A stretch of 64,000 nucleotides of DNA from Olsenella_L sp051876355 (GCA_051876355.1 JBJEHU010000038.1:35187-99186); one strand, 5' to 3'; counted from the first letter of the stretch, positions 17,048 to 25,690 are shown. Notes: generated by a model not told the origin, from the sequence alone. Numbers and translations are program-made.

Positions 17048-18349
17048 ATGGTGCCCAGAAACGGCAAGGATGACAGCTTGAAGACAGGCAGAGGACGCGC
17101 CATGACAAGGAGGGGAGCGCTCGGACTTGCTGCCGGGCTCGCGATGCTCGGTGTCGCAGGCTGCTCGTCCTGCGGAAAGCAGGACGATGCGGCAGATGCC
17201 GGAACCGATGCGCAGGACACGTCTGCATCTGCAGCAGATACGTCGAATGAGGATGCGCAGGAACAGACGCCGCAGCCGACGGCAGAAGAGCTTGCGGCAC
17301 AGCATGTGGAGGATCTTCTGGGTGCGCTCACGACAGAGCAGAAGGTGAGCCAGCTCTTCTTCATCCGTCCTGAGAGCATCGTCTCGGACACGATGACGGA
17401 AGCAGGGTCGGAGGCGCAGCAGGCGCTTTCAGCCTATCCGGTCGGCGGCATGTGCTTCTTCGGAAAGAACCTCGAAGACACGGACCAGACGGTCCAGATG
17501 CTCTCTGCCCTGAAGACGTATTCGAAAGATGCCTGCGGCCTGCCGCTTCTATGCTCCACGGACGAGGAGGGCGGCACGGTCTCGCGCATCGGTGGCACGC
17601 CAGGCTTCGGTATCGCCAACGTCGGCGATATGCGTGCCATCGGCGATGCAGGGGATGTCTCTGCAGCCCGCGATGTAGCGGTCACGATTGGAAACTATCT
17701 GCTGCCGCTTGGCTTCAATCTCGACTTTGCGCCGGATGCCGACATCTGCAACAACCCGGACAGCGACACGATGGCACAGCGCTCGTTCGGAACGACTGCT
17801 GCAGTCGTCGCGCCCATGGTGGGGGCGCAGGTCCAGGGCTTCATCTCCTGCGGCATCGGCTGCTGCGCGAAGCACTTCCCGGGCATAGGAGGTGCGGTCG
17901 GAGACTCCGAGACCGAGCCCATCGTCTCGGAAAAGACGGCAGACGAGATGGCAGAAGAGGAGCTCAAGCCCTTCCAGGCTGCCATCGCAGCCGGTGTCCC
18001 CATGATCATGGTCGGACATCTCTCCTGTCCGAACATCACCGGCACGTATGCGCCTGCCTCGATCTCGAAGGAGATCGTGACGGACATGCTGCGCGACCGC
18101 CTGGGCTTCGACGGTGTCATCATCACCGACTCGCTCGAGATGGGTGCCATCGTCCAGGACTACACGATCGAGACCATCGTGCTCTCTGCGCTCGATGCCG
18201 GCGTCGATATGCTGCTCATGCCAAGCGATTTCGACAGGGCCTATACGGCTGTGCTCAGCGCTGTGGAATCTGGCGCCATCTCAGAGGACCGCGTTGACGA
18301 TTCCGTCCGCCGCATCATCAAGATGAAGGTCGGTCTCGGGCTCGTGTAG
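17048..18349 (+). CDS. GH3 (NagZ-like) lipoprotein with altered catalytic loop
   Basis: 433 residues from ATG 17048 (AGGAGG six bases upstream). The N-terminus has a twin-arginine pair (TRRGALGLAAG) and the lipobox VAG-Cys39, so it is probably an exported lipoprotein on the outer face of the membrane. An Asp/Thr/Ala-rich linker leads to a GH3 beta-N-acetylglucosaminidase barrel. The nucleophile is Asp361 in IITDSLEMGA. In NagZ enzymes a Asp-Ser-His in the KHFPGHG loop is the acid/base; here the loop reads KHFPGIGGAVGDSETEP, with Glu288 in place of the His. The enzyme may use Glu or be altered in activity. Confidence 0.85.
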   Translation: MVPRNGKDDSLKTGRGRAMTRRGALGLAAGLAMLGVAGCSSCGKQDDAADAGTDAQDTSASAADTSNEDAQEQTPQPTAEELAAQHVEDLLGALTTEQKVSQLFFIRPESIVSDTMTEAGSEAQQALSAYPVGGMCFFGKNLEDTDQTVQMLSALKTYSKDACGLPLLCSTDEEGGTVSRIGGTPGFGIANVGDMRAIGDAGDVSAARDVAVTIGNYLLPLGFNLDFAPDADICNNPDSDTMAQRSFGTTAAVVAPMVGAQVQGFISCGIGCCAKHFPGIGGAVGDSETEPIVSEKTADEMAEEELKPFQAAIAAGVPMIMVGHLSCPNITGTYAPASISKEIVTDMLRDRLGFDGVIITDSLEMGAIVQDYTIETIVLSALDAGVDMLLMPSDFDRAYTAVLSAVESGAISEDRVDDSVRRIIKMKVGLGLV

Positions 18350-18423
18350 GAGGTCTCCATTCCATCGGCTGTACGGTCAGGCGTATGATGCTGGAAAGGC
18401 TCGTACGCAGAGAGGGGCAGCCG

Positions 18424-19353
18424 ATGGAGAAGGCCCAGGACAGGGAAGAGGTTTCGCTTTTCGAGTTTGCCTATCTCGGAGAGATGACAGAGACGCTCAA
18501 GAATCTCGCAGACATGGCATTGCCCGAGCGCTGGGATTTCACCGAGACCGATGCTCCGGAATACGAGATCTTGAGGGACTATCTGAGCTTCACATTCCTG
18601 CGTCTCGAGCGCGAGGACAAGGTGCTCGTGGACGACGAGGGAGACTTCTGCGCCTTCGATACGGGCCTTGTCGATGAATCGTATGAAGCTATCTATGCCT
18701 GCTTCACGCCGAACAGGGTTCCGGACAGGATGCCGTGGTATCTTTCGGGCTTTGCGACAGCAGGGTCTGGACGGCTCGGCGACAGGCTGCTCAGGAGCTT
18801 CCATGACCTGCCGGAGCGGGCACGCTACCTCTTCACGGCAGACGATGTACTCTACGACGTGGACCAGGTGCCGACGCCCGACTATGAGCATATCCTGATC
18901 GACAACGTTGACCGCCTGCCTGAAGCATTCCTTCTGAGAGAGTTCGCAGACAGCGATGAGGAGCTCGCCTCTGCAAAGCGGGCCTTTGCAGAGCAGGACA
19001 AGGAGAGACGGGATGCCGCCTTCGACGACCTGGCAAAGCTTCTCGAAGCAGACCAGCTGCGCTTCCGGCGCCTGAAGGACCGGCTCGATGCTGCCATTAG
19101 GCTTTCCGTCAAGAAGGTCTCCTGGAACTGGCGGTGGGCCGTGCCCATCTACTATCCTGCGAGAGACTGCGTGAGCCTGCTCCTGCCGCTTGACCTCACG
19201 GAAGACGAGCAGCCCGATATTGCGCTCGTGCTCGAGCGGACGCAGTCTGGCCGCTATATCGGCCAGACAATACTGACGGCAGAGATGGCATACAAGGATG
19301 CCCGTCTCATTGCCCGTCCGGGAGCAGAATGGCTCGATGTCTGCTTCGGCTGA
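18424..19353 (+). CDS. DUF3825 domain protein
   Basis: 309 residues. I choose ATG 18424 (GAGGGG upstream) over in-frame ATGs near 18385 that lack an RBS. The N-terminus SLFEFAYLGEMTETLKNLADMALPERW and the CAFDTGLVDE and WYLSGFATAG segments match the DUF3825 family as I know it; some members occur next to OST-HTH or RNA-binding domains. The middle is a long charged helical region (residues 170-235) and the C-terminus ARDCVSLLLPLDL repeats the family pattern. The biochemical function is unknown. It lies between the GH3 and HAD genes with short gaps. Confidence 0.75.
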   Translation: MEKAQDREEVSLFEFAYLGEMTETLKNLADMALPERWDFTETDAPEYEILRDYLSFTFLRLEREDKVLVDDEGDFCAFDTGLVDESYEAIYACFTPNRVPDRMPWYLSGFATAGSGRLGDRLLRSFHDLPERARYLFTADDVLYDVDQVPTPDYEHILIDNVDRLPEAFLLREFADSDEELASAKRAFAEQDKERRDAAFDDLAKLLEADQLRFRRLKDRLDAAIRLSVKKVSWNWRWAVPIYYPARDCVSLLLPLDLTEDEQPDIALVLERTQSGRYIGQTILTAEMAYKDARLIARPGAEWLDVCFG

Positions 19354-19395
19354 TCGATTCTGCTGTATGTCCATCCCTACCTGTCAGGAGCAAGC

Positions 19396-20037
19396 GTGCT
19401 GCGTCCGCAAGAGATAGCCTGCGTCCTCTTCGATTTCGATGGGGTCTGTGCCGATACCGAACGGTATGGCATAGAGCTTGACCGCGAGGTGTATGAGCTC
19501 TATGGGATAGAGCCGACCGAGGAAGAAGTCCAGTCGCTTGTCGGCACGACAGGACTCGAGTCCATCCCGACACTCTTCAGGAAGTACGGGCTTGAGGTCT
19601 CGGCACAGGAGTTCTTTGCGAAGCGGCGTGACAACACCTGCATCTACCGGGACTTCCCGCTCGAGGCACAGCCAGGGCTCATGGAGATTCTCAAAGATCT
19701 CCGCGCGCGGCATATCCCCACTGGCCTCGTCTCGACGACAGCAGCATCTTCCATTCTCTTTGCGCTTGACCGTCTCCATCTGGCATCTTCCTTCGACGTA
19801 ATTGTCACAGGAGACATGTGCACACGCCATAAGCCGGAGCCCGACCCCTATCTTCTGGCACTCAAGCTCCTGGACAAGGATGCAGCAAGCTCCCTTGCAA
19901 TCGAGGATTCGCCTGTCGGCATCCATGCGGCAAAGGCAGCAGGGCTCTATGTGCTCGGATACCGAGGTGCAAGCATCAAGCAGGATACGTCGGAGGCAGA
20001 TGAGGAGCTCGAAGGCTTCAATGAGCTCAGGCTATAG
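19396..20037 (+). CDS. HAD-superfamily phosphatase/phosphoglucomutase-like
   Basis: 213 residues from GTG 19396, with CAGGAG upstream. HAD motifs are in order: motif I FDFDGVCADTE (both catalytic Asp), motif II VSTTA, the Lys in HKPEPDPYLLAL, and motif IV IEDSPVGIHAAKAAG. The helical cap follows motif I directly (C1 type), as in beta-phosphoglucomutase and 2-deoxyglucose-6-phosphatase relatives. It acts on a small phosphorylated metabolite in the cytoplasm; the substrate cannot be read from sequence. Confidence 0.88.
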   Translation: MLRPQEIACVLFDFDGVCADTERYGIELDREVYELYGIEPTEEEVQSLVGTTGLESIPTLFRKYGLEVSAQEFFAKRRDNTCIYRDFPLEAQPGLMEILKDLRARHIPTGLVSTTAASSILFALDRLHLASSFDVIVTGDMCTRHKPEPDPYLLALKLLDKDAASSLAIEDSPVGIHAAKAAGLYVLGYRGASIKQDTSEADEELEGFNELRL

Positions 20038-20142
20038 CTTCCTGCTCCTTCAGGTTCAGCCTGTTGTGGCACCGCCTGCATGCAGGGAAGCTCTCTGGGT
20101 ATGAGGCTGTTGATAGTGCAGGCATCGATGGGGGAGGTTTCC

Positions 20143-20673
20143 ATGGAAGACGTTCTCGATGCAATCCACAGCCGTCGCAGTATCCGTGCCTATGAGGAGA
20201 AGGAAGTGCCGAAGGACCTCATCGAGAAGGTGATCGAGGCAGGCCTCTGGGCACCAAGCGGCATGGGCAGGCAGTCTGCCATCGTCGTAGCGGTCACGGA
20301 CAAGGAGAAGGTTGCCTGGCTCTCCGAGCTCAACAGGAAGATCGGCGGCTGGAAGGAAGGCTTCGATCCGTTCTATGGGGCGCCGGTCGTGCTCATGGTC
20401 CTCGGCAAGAAGGATATGCCGACCTATGTCTGCGACGGCTCGCTCATGATCGGGACCATGGGAATCGCAGCAGAGAGCTTGGGCCTCGGCAGCTGCTGGA
20501 TCCATCGCGCGAAGGAAGAGACAGAGATGACCGAGGTGCAGGAATGGCTCTCCTCTCTCGGCGTGCCGGAAGGCTATGAGGGAGTGGGACATCTGATCCT
20601 TGGCTATCCTGACAGGAGCAAGATGGCAGCACCTGCGTCCAGAAAGGACGGCCGCGTGTTCTGGGCAGAGTAG
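20143..20673 (+). CDS. Nitroreductase-family flavoprotein
   Basis: 176 residues from ATG 20143, chosen because GGGGGAGG lies five bases upstream; the frame is open further 5-prime. The N-terminus AIHSRRSIRAYEEKEVP and AGLWAPSGMGRQ are the FMN-binding signatures of the nitroreductase superfamily. The C-terminal ESLGLGSCWIHRA and GHLILGYPD segments are conserved as well. It would use NAD(P)H and FMN to reduce nitro, quinone or related compounds as a homodimer. A strong terminator follows, so it is the last gene of this stretch. Confidence 0.88.
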   Translation: MEDVLDAIHSRRSIRAYEEKEVPKDLIEKVIEAGLWAPSGMGRQSAIVVAVTDKEKVAWLSELNRKIGGWKEGFDPFYGAPVVLMVLGKKDMPTYVCDGSLMIGTMGIAAESLGLGSCWIHRAKEETEMTEVQEWLSSLGVPEGYEGVGHLILGYPDRSKMAAPASRKDGRVFWAE

Positions 20674-20688
20674 ATACGAGATGCATCG

Positions 20689-20721
20689 AATCCGGGCCCC
20701 AATCATGGGGTCCGGATTTTT
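20689..20721 (+). terminator. Rho-independent terminator after the nitroreductase gene
   Basis: A 12-bp stem with one mismatch (AATCCGGGCCCC with GGGGTCCGGATT), loop AATCAT and a TTTTT tail. Confidence 0.85.
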
Positions 20722-20731
20722 CTGGAATGGC

Positions 20732-21088
20732 CTATCTGCTCTCGAGGCACCAGCGGGCAATGGAGCAGACAAGCTCGGCATGAGTATCGCTATACGGCAC
20801 CTGGAGCGTGCCTTTTGAGGTCTTGAGGCCGGCAGCGGCAATCCTGTCCTTGAAGTGCACGAGCGCCTCGGGACCAGGATAGATGCCGATGTGCTTCTTC
20901 CAGGCAGCGAGCTGGATGATGGTCCTGCCAGCTACCTTGTATGTCGGCATGCTCCAGGAGATGGAGGATTCGGCTCCAGGAAGGCAGGACTTGATGGCAG
21001 AGCAGAGCTCCGAGAAAGGCTTTCGCACCTCTTCGGGCAAGCCTTCGATGTAGGCATCTACGCTCTCGATCTTTGCCTTCTCAGCCAT
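20732..21088 (-). CDS. DUF1801 (YdhG-like) protein
   Basis: 118 residues starting at the ATG ending at 21088, with AAGGAG five bases upstream. The sequence SVDAYIEGLPEEVRKPFSELCSAIKSCLPGAESSISWSMPTYKV, then IIQLAAWKKHIGIYPG and GTLQVPYSD, matches the DUF1801/YdhG family. Members bind iron or act in stress responses in a few studied cases, but the role is not settled. It faces the nitroreductase terminator. Confidence 0.85.
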   Translation of the reverse strand: MAEKAKIESVDAYIEGLPEEVRKPFSELCSAIKSCLPGAESSISWSMPTYKVAGRTIIQLAAWKKHIGIYPGPEALVHFKDRIAAAGLKTSKGTLQVPYSDTHAELVCSIARWCLESR

Positions 21089-21222
21089 GTCTGCTCCTTC
21101 ATATGGATATCCTGGCATCTGCCGCTTCCAGTGTATGGCTCTCTGTCCGAAGGAATGCGCTCTCCTTGTCAGAAGGCAGGTGCTGCGGCATGGATGCAGG
21201 CGAATGCGGTGAGCAGGAAAGA

Positions 21223-21249
21223 AGCCGGCCCAGCTAGGCTGGACCGGCT
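21223..21249 (-). terminator. Terminator of the SDR-cupin gene
   Basis: On the minus strand, AGCCGGTCCAGC pairs with GCTGGGCCGGCT (12 bp with one wobble) around loop CTA, then TCTTTCC. It lies 21 bases beyond the SDR-cupin stop. Confidence 0.75.
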
Positions 21250-21270
21250 TCGGCGTGAGGAAGGGGCTGT

Positions 21271-22683
21271 CTAGTTCTCTTCTGCTTCCTTGCAGGCAGC
21301 AAGATATTCATCGCGCCCGAGGACAGGTCCGGCATCGGTCTTCTTGTCTGCATCGAGGATGAGGCCGACATGGGAGAACGTGGAATCGGGCATCGCTCCG
21401 TGCCAGTGCTCGACGCCTGCCTCGATCGTCACGATGTCGCCAGCGTGCAGGATCTGGGCCTTCTTGCCACGTTCCTGGCAGATGCCCACGCCGTCTGTGA
21501 CCATGAGAATCTGCTTTCCGTGATGTGTGTGCCAGTCGTTGTGGGCGCCTGCGGCGAACGTGACGGTGCCGACAGAAGTGCCATGAGGATCGTCGAGGCC
21601 CTGGATCATGTTGACCCAGGATGCACCGTGGAAGCGGTCTTCCGGCACGGAGACGCCGAGCGGGAAGAGCGTCTTCGGATGCTCCCCTGAGATATCCTTG
21701 TCCCAGGAGTCTCCCTGCTTGCTCTCGCGCACGGCACGAAGGATCGTGTTCGGCATCGTCTCGGCCAGCTTGTCCATGGTCCAGTGGCCTTCTCCGCAGT
21801 CCACCTCCTGGACGATGGCAGGCTGCGAGTACCATTCGATCTTTCCGGAAGCAGAAAGGCCGAAGACCTGGCCTGTGATGTCGCGGCAGGCATCCGTTGC
21901 CAGATAGGCGAGGAACGGTGCCAGATAGATCGGGTCGGCATGCTCTGCCTCGACCTCGGCGAGCTTCTTCTTGTCGAGGTGGTCTTCGCCGATTGCGTCA
22001 GCCAGGGTCTTCACGGTCTTCGCGAATTCAACGACGTGTCCCGGCGAGGTGGCACGCGGGCAGTAGGCATTGACGGTGATGTGGTAGCGCTCGAGCTCCT
22101 GGGCGGAAGCCTTCGTGAGGCCGACGAGACCGGCATTGCCTGCGCTGTAGGCGCAGAGGTTCGCGATGCCGACCCAGGCATTCGAGGCGCTGTTCAGGAT
22201 GGTGCCGCCGCCCTGCTTCACCATCTGGGGCACGACATGGTGCATCGTGTTGTAGGCGCCCTTCATCTTCGTGATTGTCTGCTTGTCCCAGCTGGCTTCG
22301 TCCGTGTTCAAGATCGTGCCCTGGCCGAGGCCTGCAGCATTGTTCACGAGGATATCGATGCGGCCATAGGCATCGAGTGCGCACTGGACGAGCTTTCCTG
22401 CCGTCTCATAGCTGCTCACATCGCCGAAGAAGGGTGTTGCCTCTCCGCCGCGCTTCACGATCTCGTCGGCTGTGCTCTTTGCATCGCCACGCATGGAGAT
22501 GAGGCGTGCACGCTCGTCTTCGGGCAGGTCCCTGTATTCCTCCTCGAGCTTGGAGCGGTCGAGCGGGTGCCTGTTGTTCGTCACGACCTTGGCGCCTTGG
22601 CTTGCGAGGAAGAGAGCGATGCCACGGCCTATGCCCTGGCCAGACCCGGTGACGATAGCCACCTTGCCATCAAGATATCCCAT
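21271..22683 (-). CDS. SDR-cupin fusion oxidoreductase
   Basis: 470 residues. Residues 1-300 form a short-chain dehydrogenase with the cofactor motif TGSGQGIG (12-19), the NNAAG strand and the active-site region. The usual YxxxK motif reads YSAGN (Tyr179, Asn183), so the catalytic Lys is replaced. Residues about 350-455 form a cupin with an HTHHGKQ metal motif and a later EHWHG; it closely resembles the cupin of the CMD protein at 51042. The start follows GAGG. It is downstream of a LuxR gene in the same direction. A ketone or alcohol oxidoreductase role is possible but unproven given the missing Lys. Confidence 0.82.
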   Translation of the reverse strand: MGYLDGKVAIVTGSGQGIGRGIALFLASQGAKVVTNNRHPLDRSKLEEEYRDLPEDERARLISMRGDAKSTADEIVKRGGEATPFFGDVSSYETAGKLVQCALDAYGRIDILVNNAAGLGQGTILNTDEASWDKQTITKMKGAYNTMHHVVPQMVKQGGGTILNSASNAWVGIANLCAYSAGNAGLVGLTKASAQELERYHITVNAYCPRATSPGHVVEFAKTVKTLADAIGEDHLDKKKLAEVEAEHADPIYLAPFLAYLATDACRDITGQVFGLSASGKIEWYSQPAIVQEVDCGEGHWTMDKLAETMPNTILRAVRESKQGDSWDKDISGEHPKTLFPLGVSVPEDRFHGASWVNMIQGLDDPHGTSVGTVTFAAGAHNDWHTHHGKQILMVTDGVGICQERGKKAQILHAGDIVTIEAGVEHWHGAMPDSTFSHVGLILDADKKTDAGPVLGRDEYLAACKEAEEN

Positions 22684-22729
22684 ACGAGATGCCTCTTTCT
22701 TGGTGTATTGGATTGTGCGGATGCTGTCC

Positions 22730-23578
22730 TCAGCCGTTCTGCTGATCGGTGCCTGTGAAGATCTGGGTGAGGACATGGATGAGCTCGGGCTGGTTCGAGG
22801 CACCGAGCTTTCTGTGCATATGCTCGATATGCTTGTAGACGGTCGCACGGCTGATGCCGAGAGCATCGGCTGCGGCCTTCGGGGACTTGCCCTGGACAAG
22901 AAGCCAGCCTACTGCCTTCTCGCGCGGTGTCAGGCAGGCAGCAAGCGACTGGGAATCGTCTTTGGCAACGCCTCTTGCATCTCCGCTCAGAAGGGCGGCG
23001 ATGCCCTGCTTCCGCTCTGCAGGCGGCGTCACATAGAAGTTGCGGTAGAGCGCATCGAGGTGCCTGATCGTCGCAGAGAGCGTCGCAAGCTCGGTGGCTG
23101 TGGGTGCCGGCATATCCTCGGTGCGATCGAGGGCGATGATGGCACGTATCTTGCCTGAGAGATCGGTGAGCGTGAACCCGATGGCCCAGCGCACGCGCCT
23201 GCGCGACATGTACTCGCGCCAGAACTGCGTCGTATGGGGCTCCTGTGCCCAGTCAAGGACGACCGGTGCGGTCGGATCTATGGCCGTGTGCGTCATGCGC
23301 AGCAGATATTCGCGGGCATAGCGCTCAACGGAATAGCGTCCTGCGTCGGCATGCTGGTAGCACTCGATGTACTCGCGGGCGAGAGAGCGGGTGATGCCGA
23401 TCAGATGCTCGTCTACGAGGCGGCCATCCTCTGCCATGAAGAAGACGGTGGCAGCATCGTAGGGCACGATCTGGCGTACCGCATTCGCTGCGGCAATGCA
23501 GAATTCACGCGGTGCATGAACGCCCTCGCACTGAACGAGAACCTGATTGACCTTCTCCCAGGGAATGCTCTCCGCCAT
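22730..23578 (-). CDS. LuxR-type helix-turn-helix regulator
   Basis: 282 residues from the ATG ending at 23578 (AAAGGAT upstream). Residues 20-180 resemble a GAF-like sensor (PREFCIAAANAVRQIVPYDAATVFFM, with WAIGFTLTDLSGKIRAIIALDR). Residues about 215-275 are a LuxR/GerE domain: ACLTPREKAVGWLLVQGKSP and KAAADALGISRATVYKHIEHMHRKLGASNQ. It lies between two SDR genes in the same direction and is likely their regulator. This architecture, common in Coriobacteriia oxidoreductase clusters, senses an unknown small molecule; there is no sign of quorum-sensing genes. Confidence 0.85.
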   Translation of the reverse strand: MAESIPWEKVNQVLVQCEGVHAPREFCIAAANAVRQIVPYDAATVFFMAEDGRLVDEHLIGITRSLAREYIECYQHADAGRYSVERYAREYLLRMTHTAIDPTAPVVLDWAQEPHTTQFWREYMSRRRVRWAIGFTLTDLSGKIRAIIALDRTEDMPAPTATELATLSATIRHLDALYRNFYVTPPAERKQGIAALLSGDARGVAKDDSQSLAACLTPREKAVGWLLVQGKSPKAAADALGISRATVYKHIEHMHRKLGASNQPELIHVLTQIFTGTDQQNG

Positions 23579-23624
23579 ATAGATCCTTTCTGCGCCCATT
23601 GTAGCGGTGCTCGACAAGCAGGAA

Positions 23625-23668
23625 GGCAGGGCATGCTCCGCGAATCGGGGAAGAGGGCATGCCCTGCC
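23625..23668 (-). terminator. Terminator between the second SDR and LuxR genes
   Basis: On the minus strand GGCAGGGCATGC pairs perfectly with GCATGCCCTGCC (12 bp) across a 20-base loop, then TTCCTGCTT. It separates the SDR transcript from luxR. Confidence 0.65.
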
Positions 23669-23677
23669 GGGATGGTG

Positions 23678-24454
23678 CTAGTCAGCCATCCAGCCTCCGC
23701 CATCGACATTGATGGTCTGGCCGGAGAGCCACTTGCTGTCGTCGCTTGCAAGGAACACGACAACCGGCGCGACGTCGCTGTACGGGTCGCCAGGACGGTT
23801 GAAGGCGTTGTTCGAGAACTGCTCCATTGCGAACTTCTGGAGCTCAGGCAGCTGCTCGTTCATATGAGCCTTCGCGTTGTCCGTGAAGCCGCCCGGGCAG
23901 ACGATGTTGCAGCGGATGTTGTACTGGCCCCATTCGCGTGCAACGACACGGGACAGAGCGCGGATGGATTCCTTGAGCGGGCTGTACTCGCCAGCCAGCT
24001 TCGGGCTCTCCTGGCCCCAGCGGCTGCCGAAGTTGATGATCGAGGCGCCTGCGCCTGGCTTGTCGCGCATGTACGGGAAGAACATCTGCATGAGGTACCA
24101 GGTGCTGCAGAAGTCGACCTTGAGGTCATACATGAAGTCCTCCATCTTGAGGTCGATGAAGGGTGCGAGCACGGTGTGGTGGACATTGTTAACGAGGACA
24201 TCGACGGTGCCGAAGTGGTCGATCGTCATCTTCACGAACTTCTCGAGCTCGGACTTGTCAGCGACATCGCAGGCATAGGCGATTGCGTCGGCACCTGCCT
24301 CCTCGCACTGGCGCCTCGTATCCTCGAGACGCTCTGCATTGTGGCTCACGAGGCTGAGCTTTGCGCCCTCGCGTGCCATGCGGATAGCGAACTGCTTGCC
24401 GAGTCCCGAGCCGCAGCCGGTGATGACGCAGACCTTTCCATCGAGCTTGCCCAT
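23678..24454 (-). CDS. Short-chain dehydrogenase/reductase
   Basis: 258 residues, a normal classical SDR. The cofactor motif TGCGSGLG (13-20), NNVHH strand, Ser in INFGSRWG and the intact YSPLK active site (Tyr and Lys) are present, followed by NIVCPGGF and the C-terminal SGQTINVDGGGW. It should reduce a ketone or oxidise an alcohol with NAD(P). Unlike the SDR-cupin neighbour its catalytic Lys is intact. GGGAGG lies upstream of the ATG. Confidence 0.9.
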   Translation of the reverse strand: MGKLDGKVCVITGCGSGLGKQFAIRMAREGAKLSLVSHNAERLEDTRRQCEEAGADAIAYACDVADKSELEKFVKMTIDHFGTVDVLVNNVHHTVLAPFIDLKMEDFMYDLKVDFCSTWYLMQMFFPYMRDKPGAGASIINFGSRWGQESPKLAGEYSPLKESIRALSRVVAREWGQYNIRCNIVCPGGFTDNAKAHMNEQLPELQKFAMEQFSNNAFNRPGDPYSDVAPVVVFLASDDSKWLSGQTINVDGGGWMAD

Positions 24455-24538
24455 GGAAAACCTCCCATCATTGTGGATGCCATCGCATCCCCTTGCAGGA
24501 ACAAGACGAAGTGTTGCGCCTGCGGGAAGCTACCTATA

Positions 24539-24554
24539 TACGCAGAATTGCGTA
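24539..24554. promoter_or_regulatory. Perfect 16-bp dyad upstream of the SDR gene
   Basis: TACGCA-GAAT-TGCGTA, a 6-4-6 perfect inverted repeat, 85 bases before the SDR start. It may be the site of the nearby LuxR regulator. The rest of 24455-24751 (297 bases) shows no other clear signal apart from the RBS of the divergent gene. Confidence 0.55.
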
Positions 24555-24751
24555 ATTCGGCTACAGAACTCGACAGGCCCGGACCATGCTGTCTGTTTGG
24601 GGCATAGTGCCGGCAGGGCAGTGTGCTCCAACTGCAGATATCGTCTTGTCTGGCTCCATCTGGCGGAATGAAGGCATTCCTGAATCGGGGCAATCTGGCG
24701 GGGTATAGGCTTATCTGTCCCGTGCGTCTTCAATGCAGGAGGAGGCAGCAG

Positions 24752-25528
24752 ATGGAGAACGTGCTCTCGTTTCTCGAGAACCTCTTCATGCCGGCGACGC
24801 TTCTGCCGGAAGGATATGGGTGGCCGCTCTTCGGGACAGTCCATCTTGCCTGGCTTGCCGCATCCTGTGTCCTCATCGCCTTCTGTGTTCTGCGCTACCG
24901 TGCGCTTCCGACAGAGAGGGCACGCAGGAAGATGACATACATCGTCACGATCGTGCCGCTCATCCTCCTCGCTTCGCAGGATATCGGCTTCATCGTCACA
25001 GACACGTTCACGCCCAGCTGGTGGCCGCTCCACTCCTGCAATGCCTGCGAGTATCTTGGCATCCTCTATGCAATCTGGCCCGCTGCCTGGATAGGGGAGA
25101 CGCTCTTCTGCCTCTCTGCGACAGGGGCGGTATGCGCCCTGCTTTTCCCAGGCTGGGCATGGTGCCCTCCTCTTGCGTGGCCGGTGATCTGCGGCTTCGG
25201 CGAGCATTCCCTGATGCTTGCCCTTGTCCTCATGAAGCTCGCAACAGGGGAGCTCCGGCCCAGCCTCAAGCGCCTCTGGCAGGCTGTCGCCTTTTCCGGT
25301 GCCTACCTCGTCTTCTGCCTTGCTATCAACACCCGCTTCGGCACGAACTTTATGTTCGTGAGCGTGCCTGCAGAGGGCTCTCCTCTCGAGGCCCTGGCAC
25401 AGCTCTTCGGCTGGCCAGGATATCTTGTGCCCTATGGTCTGGGCATCCTCGGCATCTGGGTCCTCATGCACAAGGGGTACGACCGGCTGCATAAGGGCCA
25501 AACGCATGCGCCGCTCCATATGCGCTGA
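24752..25528 (+). CDS. YwaF-like (TIGR02206) integral membrane protein
   Basis: 258 residues from ATG 24752 with AGGAGGAGG upstream. Six or seven hydrophobic segments cover most of the length. The FGTVHLAWLAA start, WWPLHSCNACEYLGILYAI core and NFMFVSVPAEGSPLE segment match the YwaF family, whose function is unknown. It is a single gene divergent from the SDR and followed by an untranslated region with its own promoter, so it is probably not part of the DUF969 operon. Confidence 0.8.
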   Translation: MENVLSFLENLFMPATLLPEGYGWPLFGTVHLAWLAASCVLIAFCVLRYRALPTERARRKMTYIVTIVPLILLASQDIGFIVTDTFTPSWWPLHSCNACEYLGILYAIWPAAWIGETLFCLSATGAVCALLFPGWAWCPPLAWPVICGFGEHSLMLALVLMKLATGELRPSLKRLWQAVAFSGAYLVFCLAINTRFGTNFMFVSVPAEGSPLEALAQLFGWPGYLVPYGLGILGIWVLMHKGYDRLHKGQTHAPLHMR

Positions 25529-25580
25529 GATGCATTCTGCACAGGAAAGCCTGCATCCGTTTAGCCAAAGACGCTTCGTT

Positions 25581-25626
25581 ACGAATCTGGTTCGTTCTTG
25601 ATGGAATTGTGAAGGACTGGGATACT
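25581..25626 (+). promoter_or_regulatory. Promoter and operator-like dyad for the 5-oxoproline operon
   Basis: TTGATG (25598-25603) and GATACT (25621-25626) are 17 bases apart. Just upstream lies the dyad ACGAA-TCTGG-TTCGT (25581-25595), a candidate activator site. Confidence 0.5.
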
Positions 25627-25646
25627 TGCACCTTGCAACTGTTGGT

Positions 25647-25690
25647 GGCAGCACCTGGCAGCGGGCATAGACTGCCTGCCAGGTGCTGCC
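25647..25690 (+). promoter_or_regulatory. Long leader hairpin before DUF969
   Basis: A perfect 14-bp stem (GGCAGCACCTGGCA with TGCCAGGTGCTGCC) closes a 16-base loop. It starts about 14 bases after the predicted transcript start and ends 11 bases before the RBS AAAGGG. Only TTT follows, so it may be an attenuator or a 5-prime stabiliser rather than a full terminator. Confidence 0.7.

Noticed and set aside
22730..23578. Quorum-sensing function for the LuxR protein
   Set aside because: The sensor region is GAF-like, no autoinducer synthase is nearby and context is metabolic.
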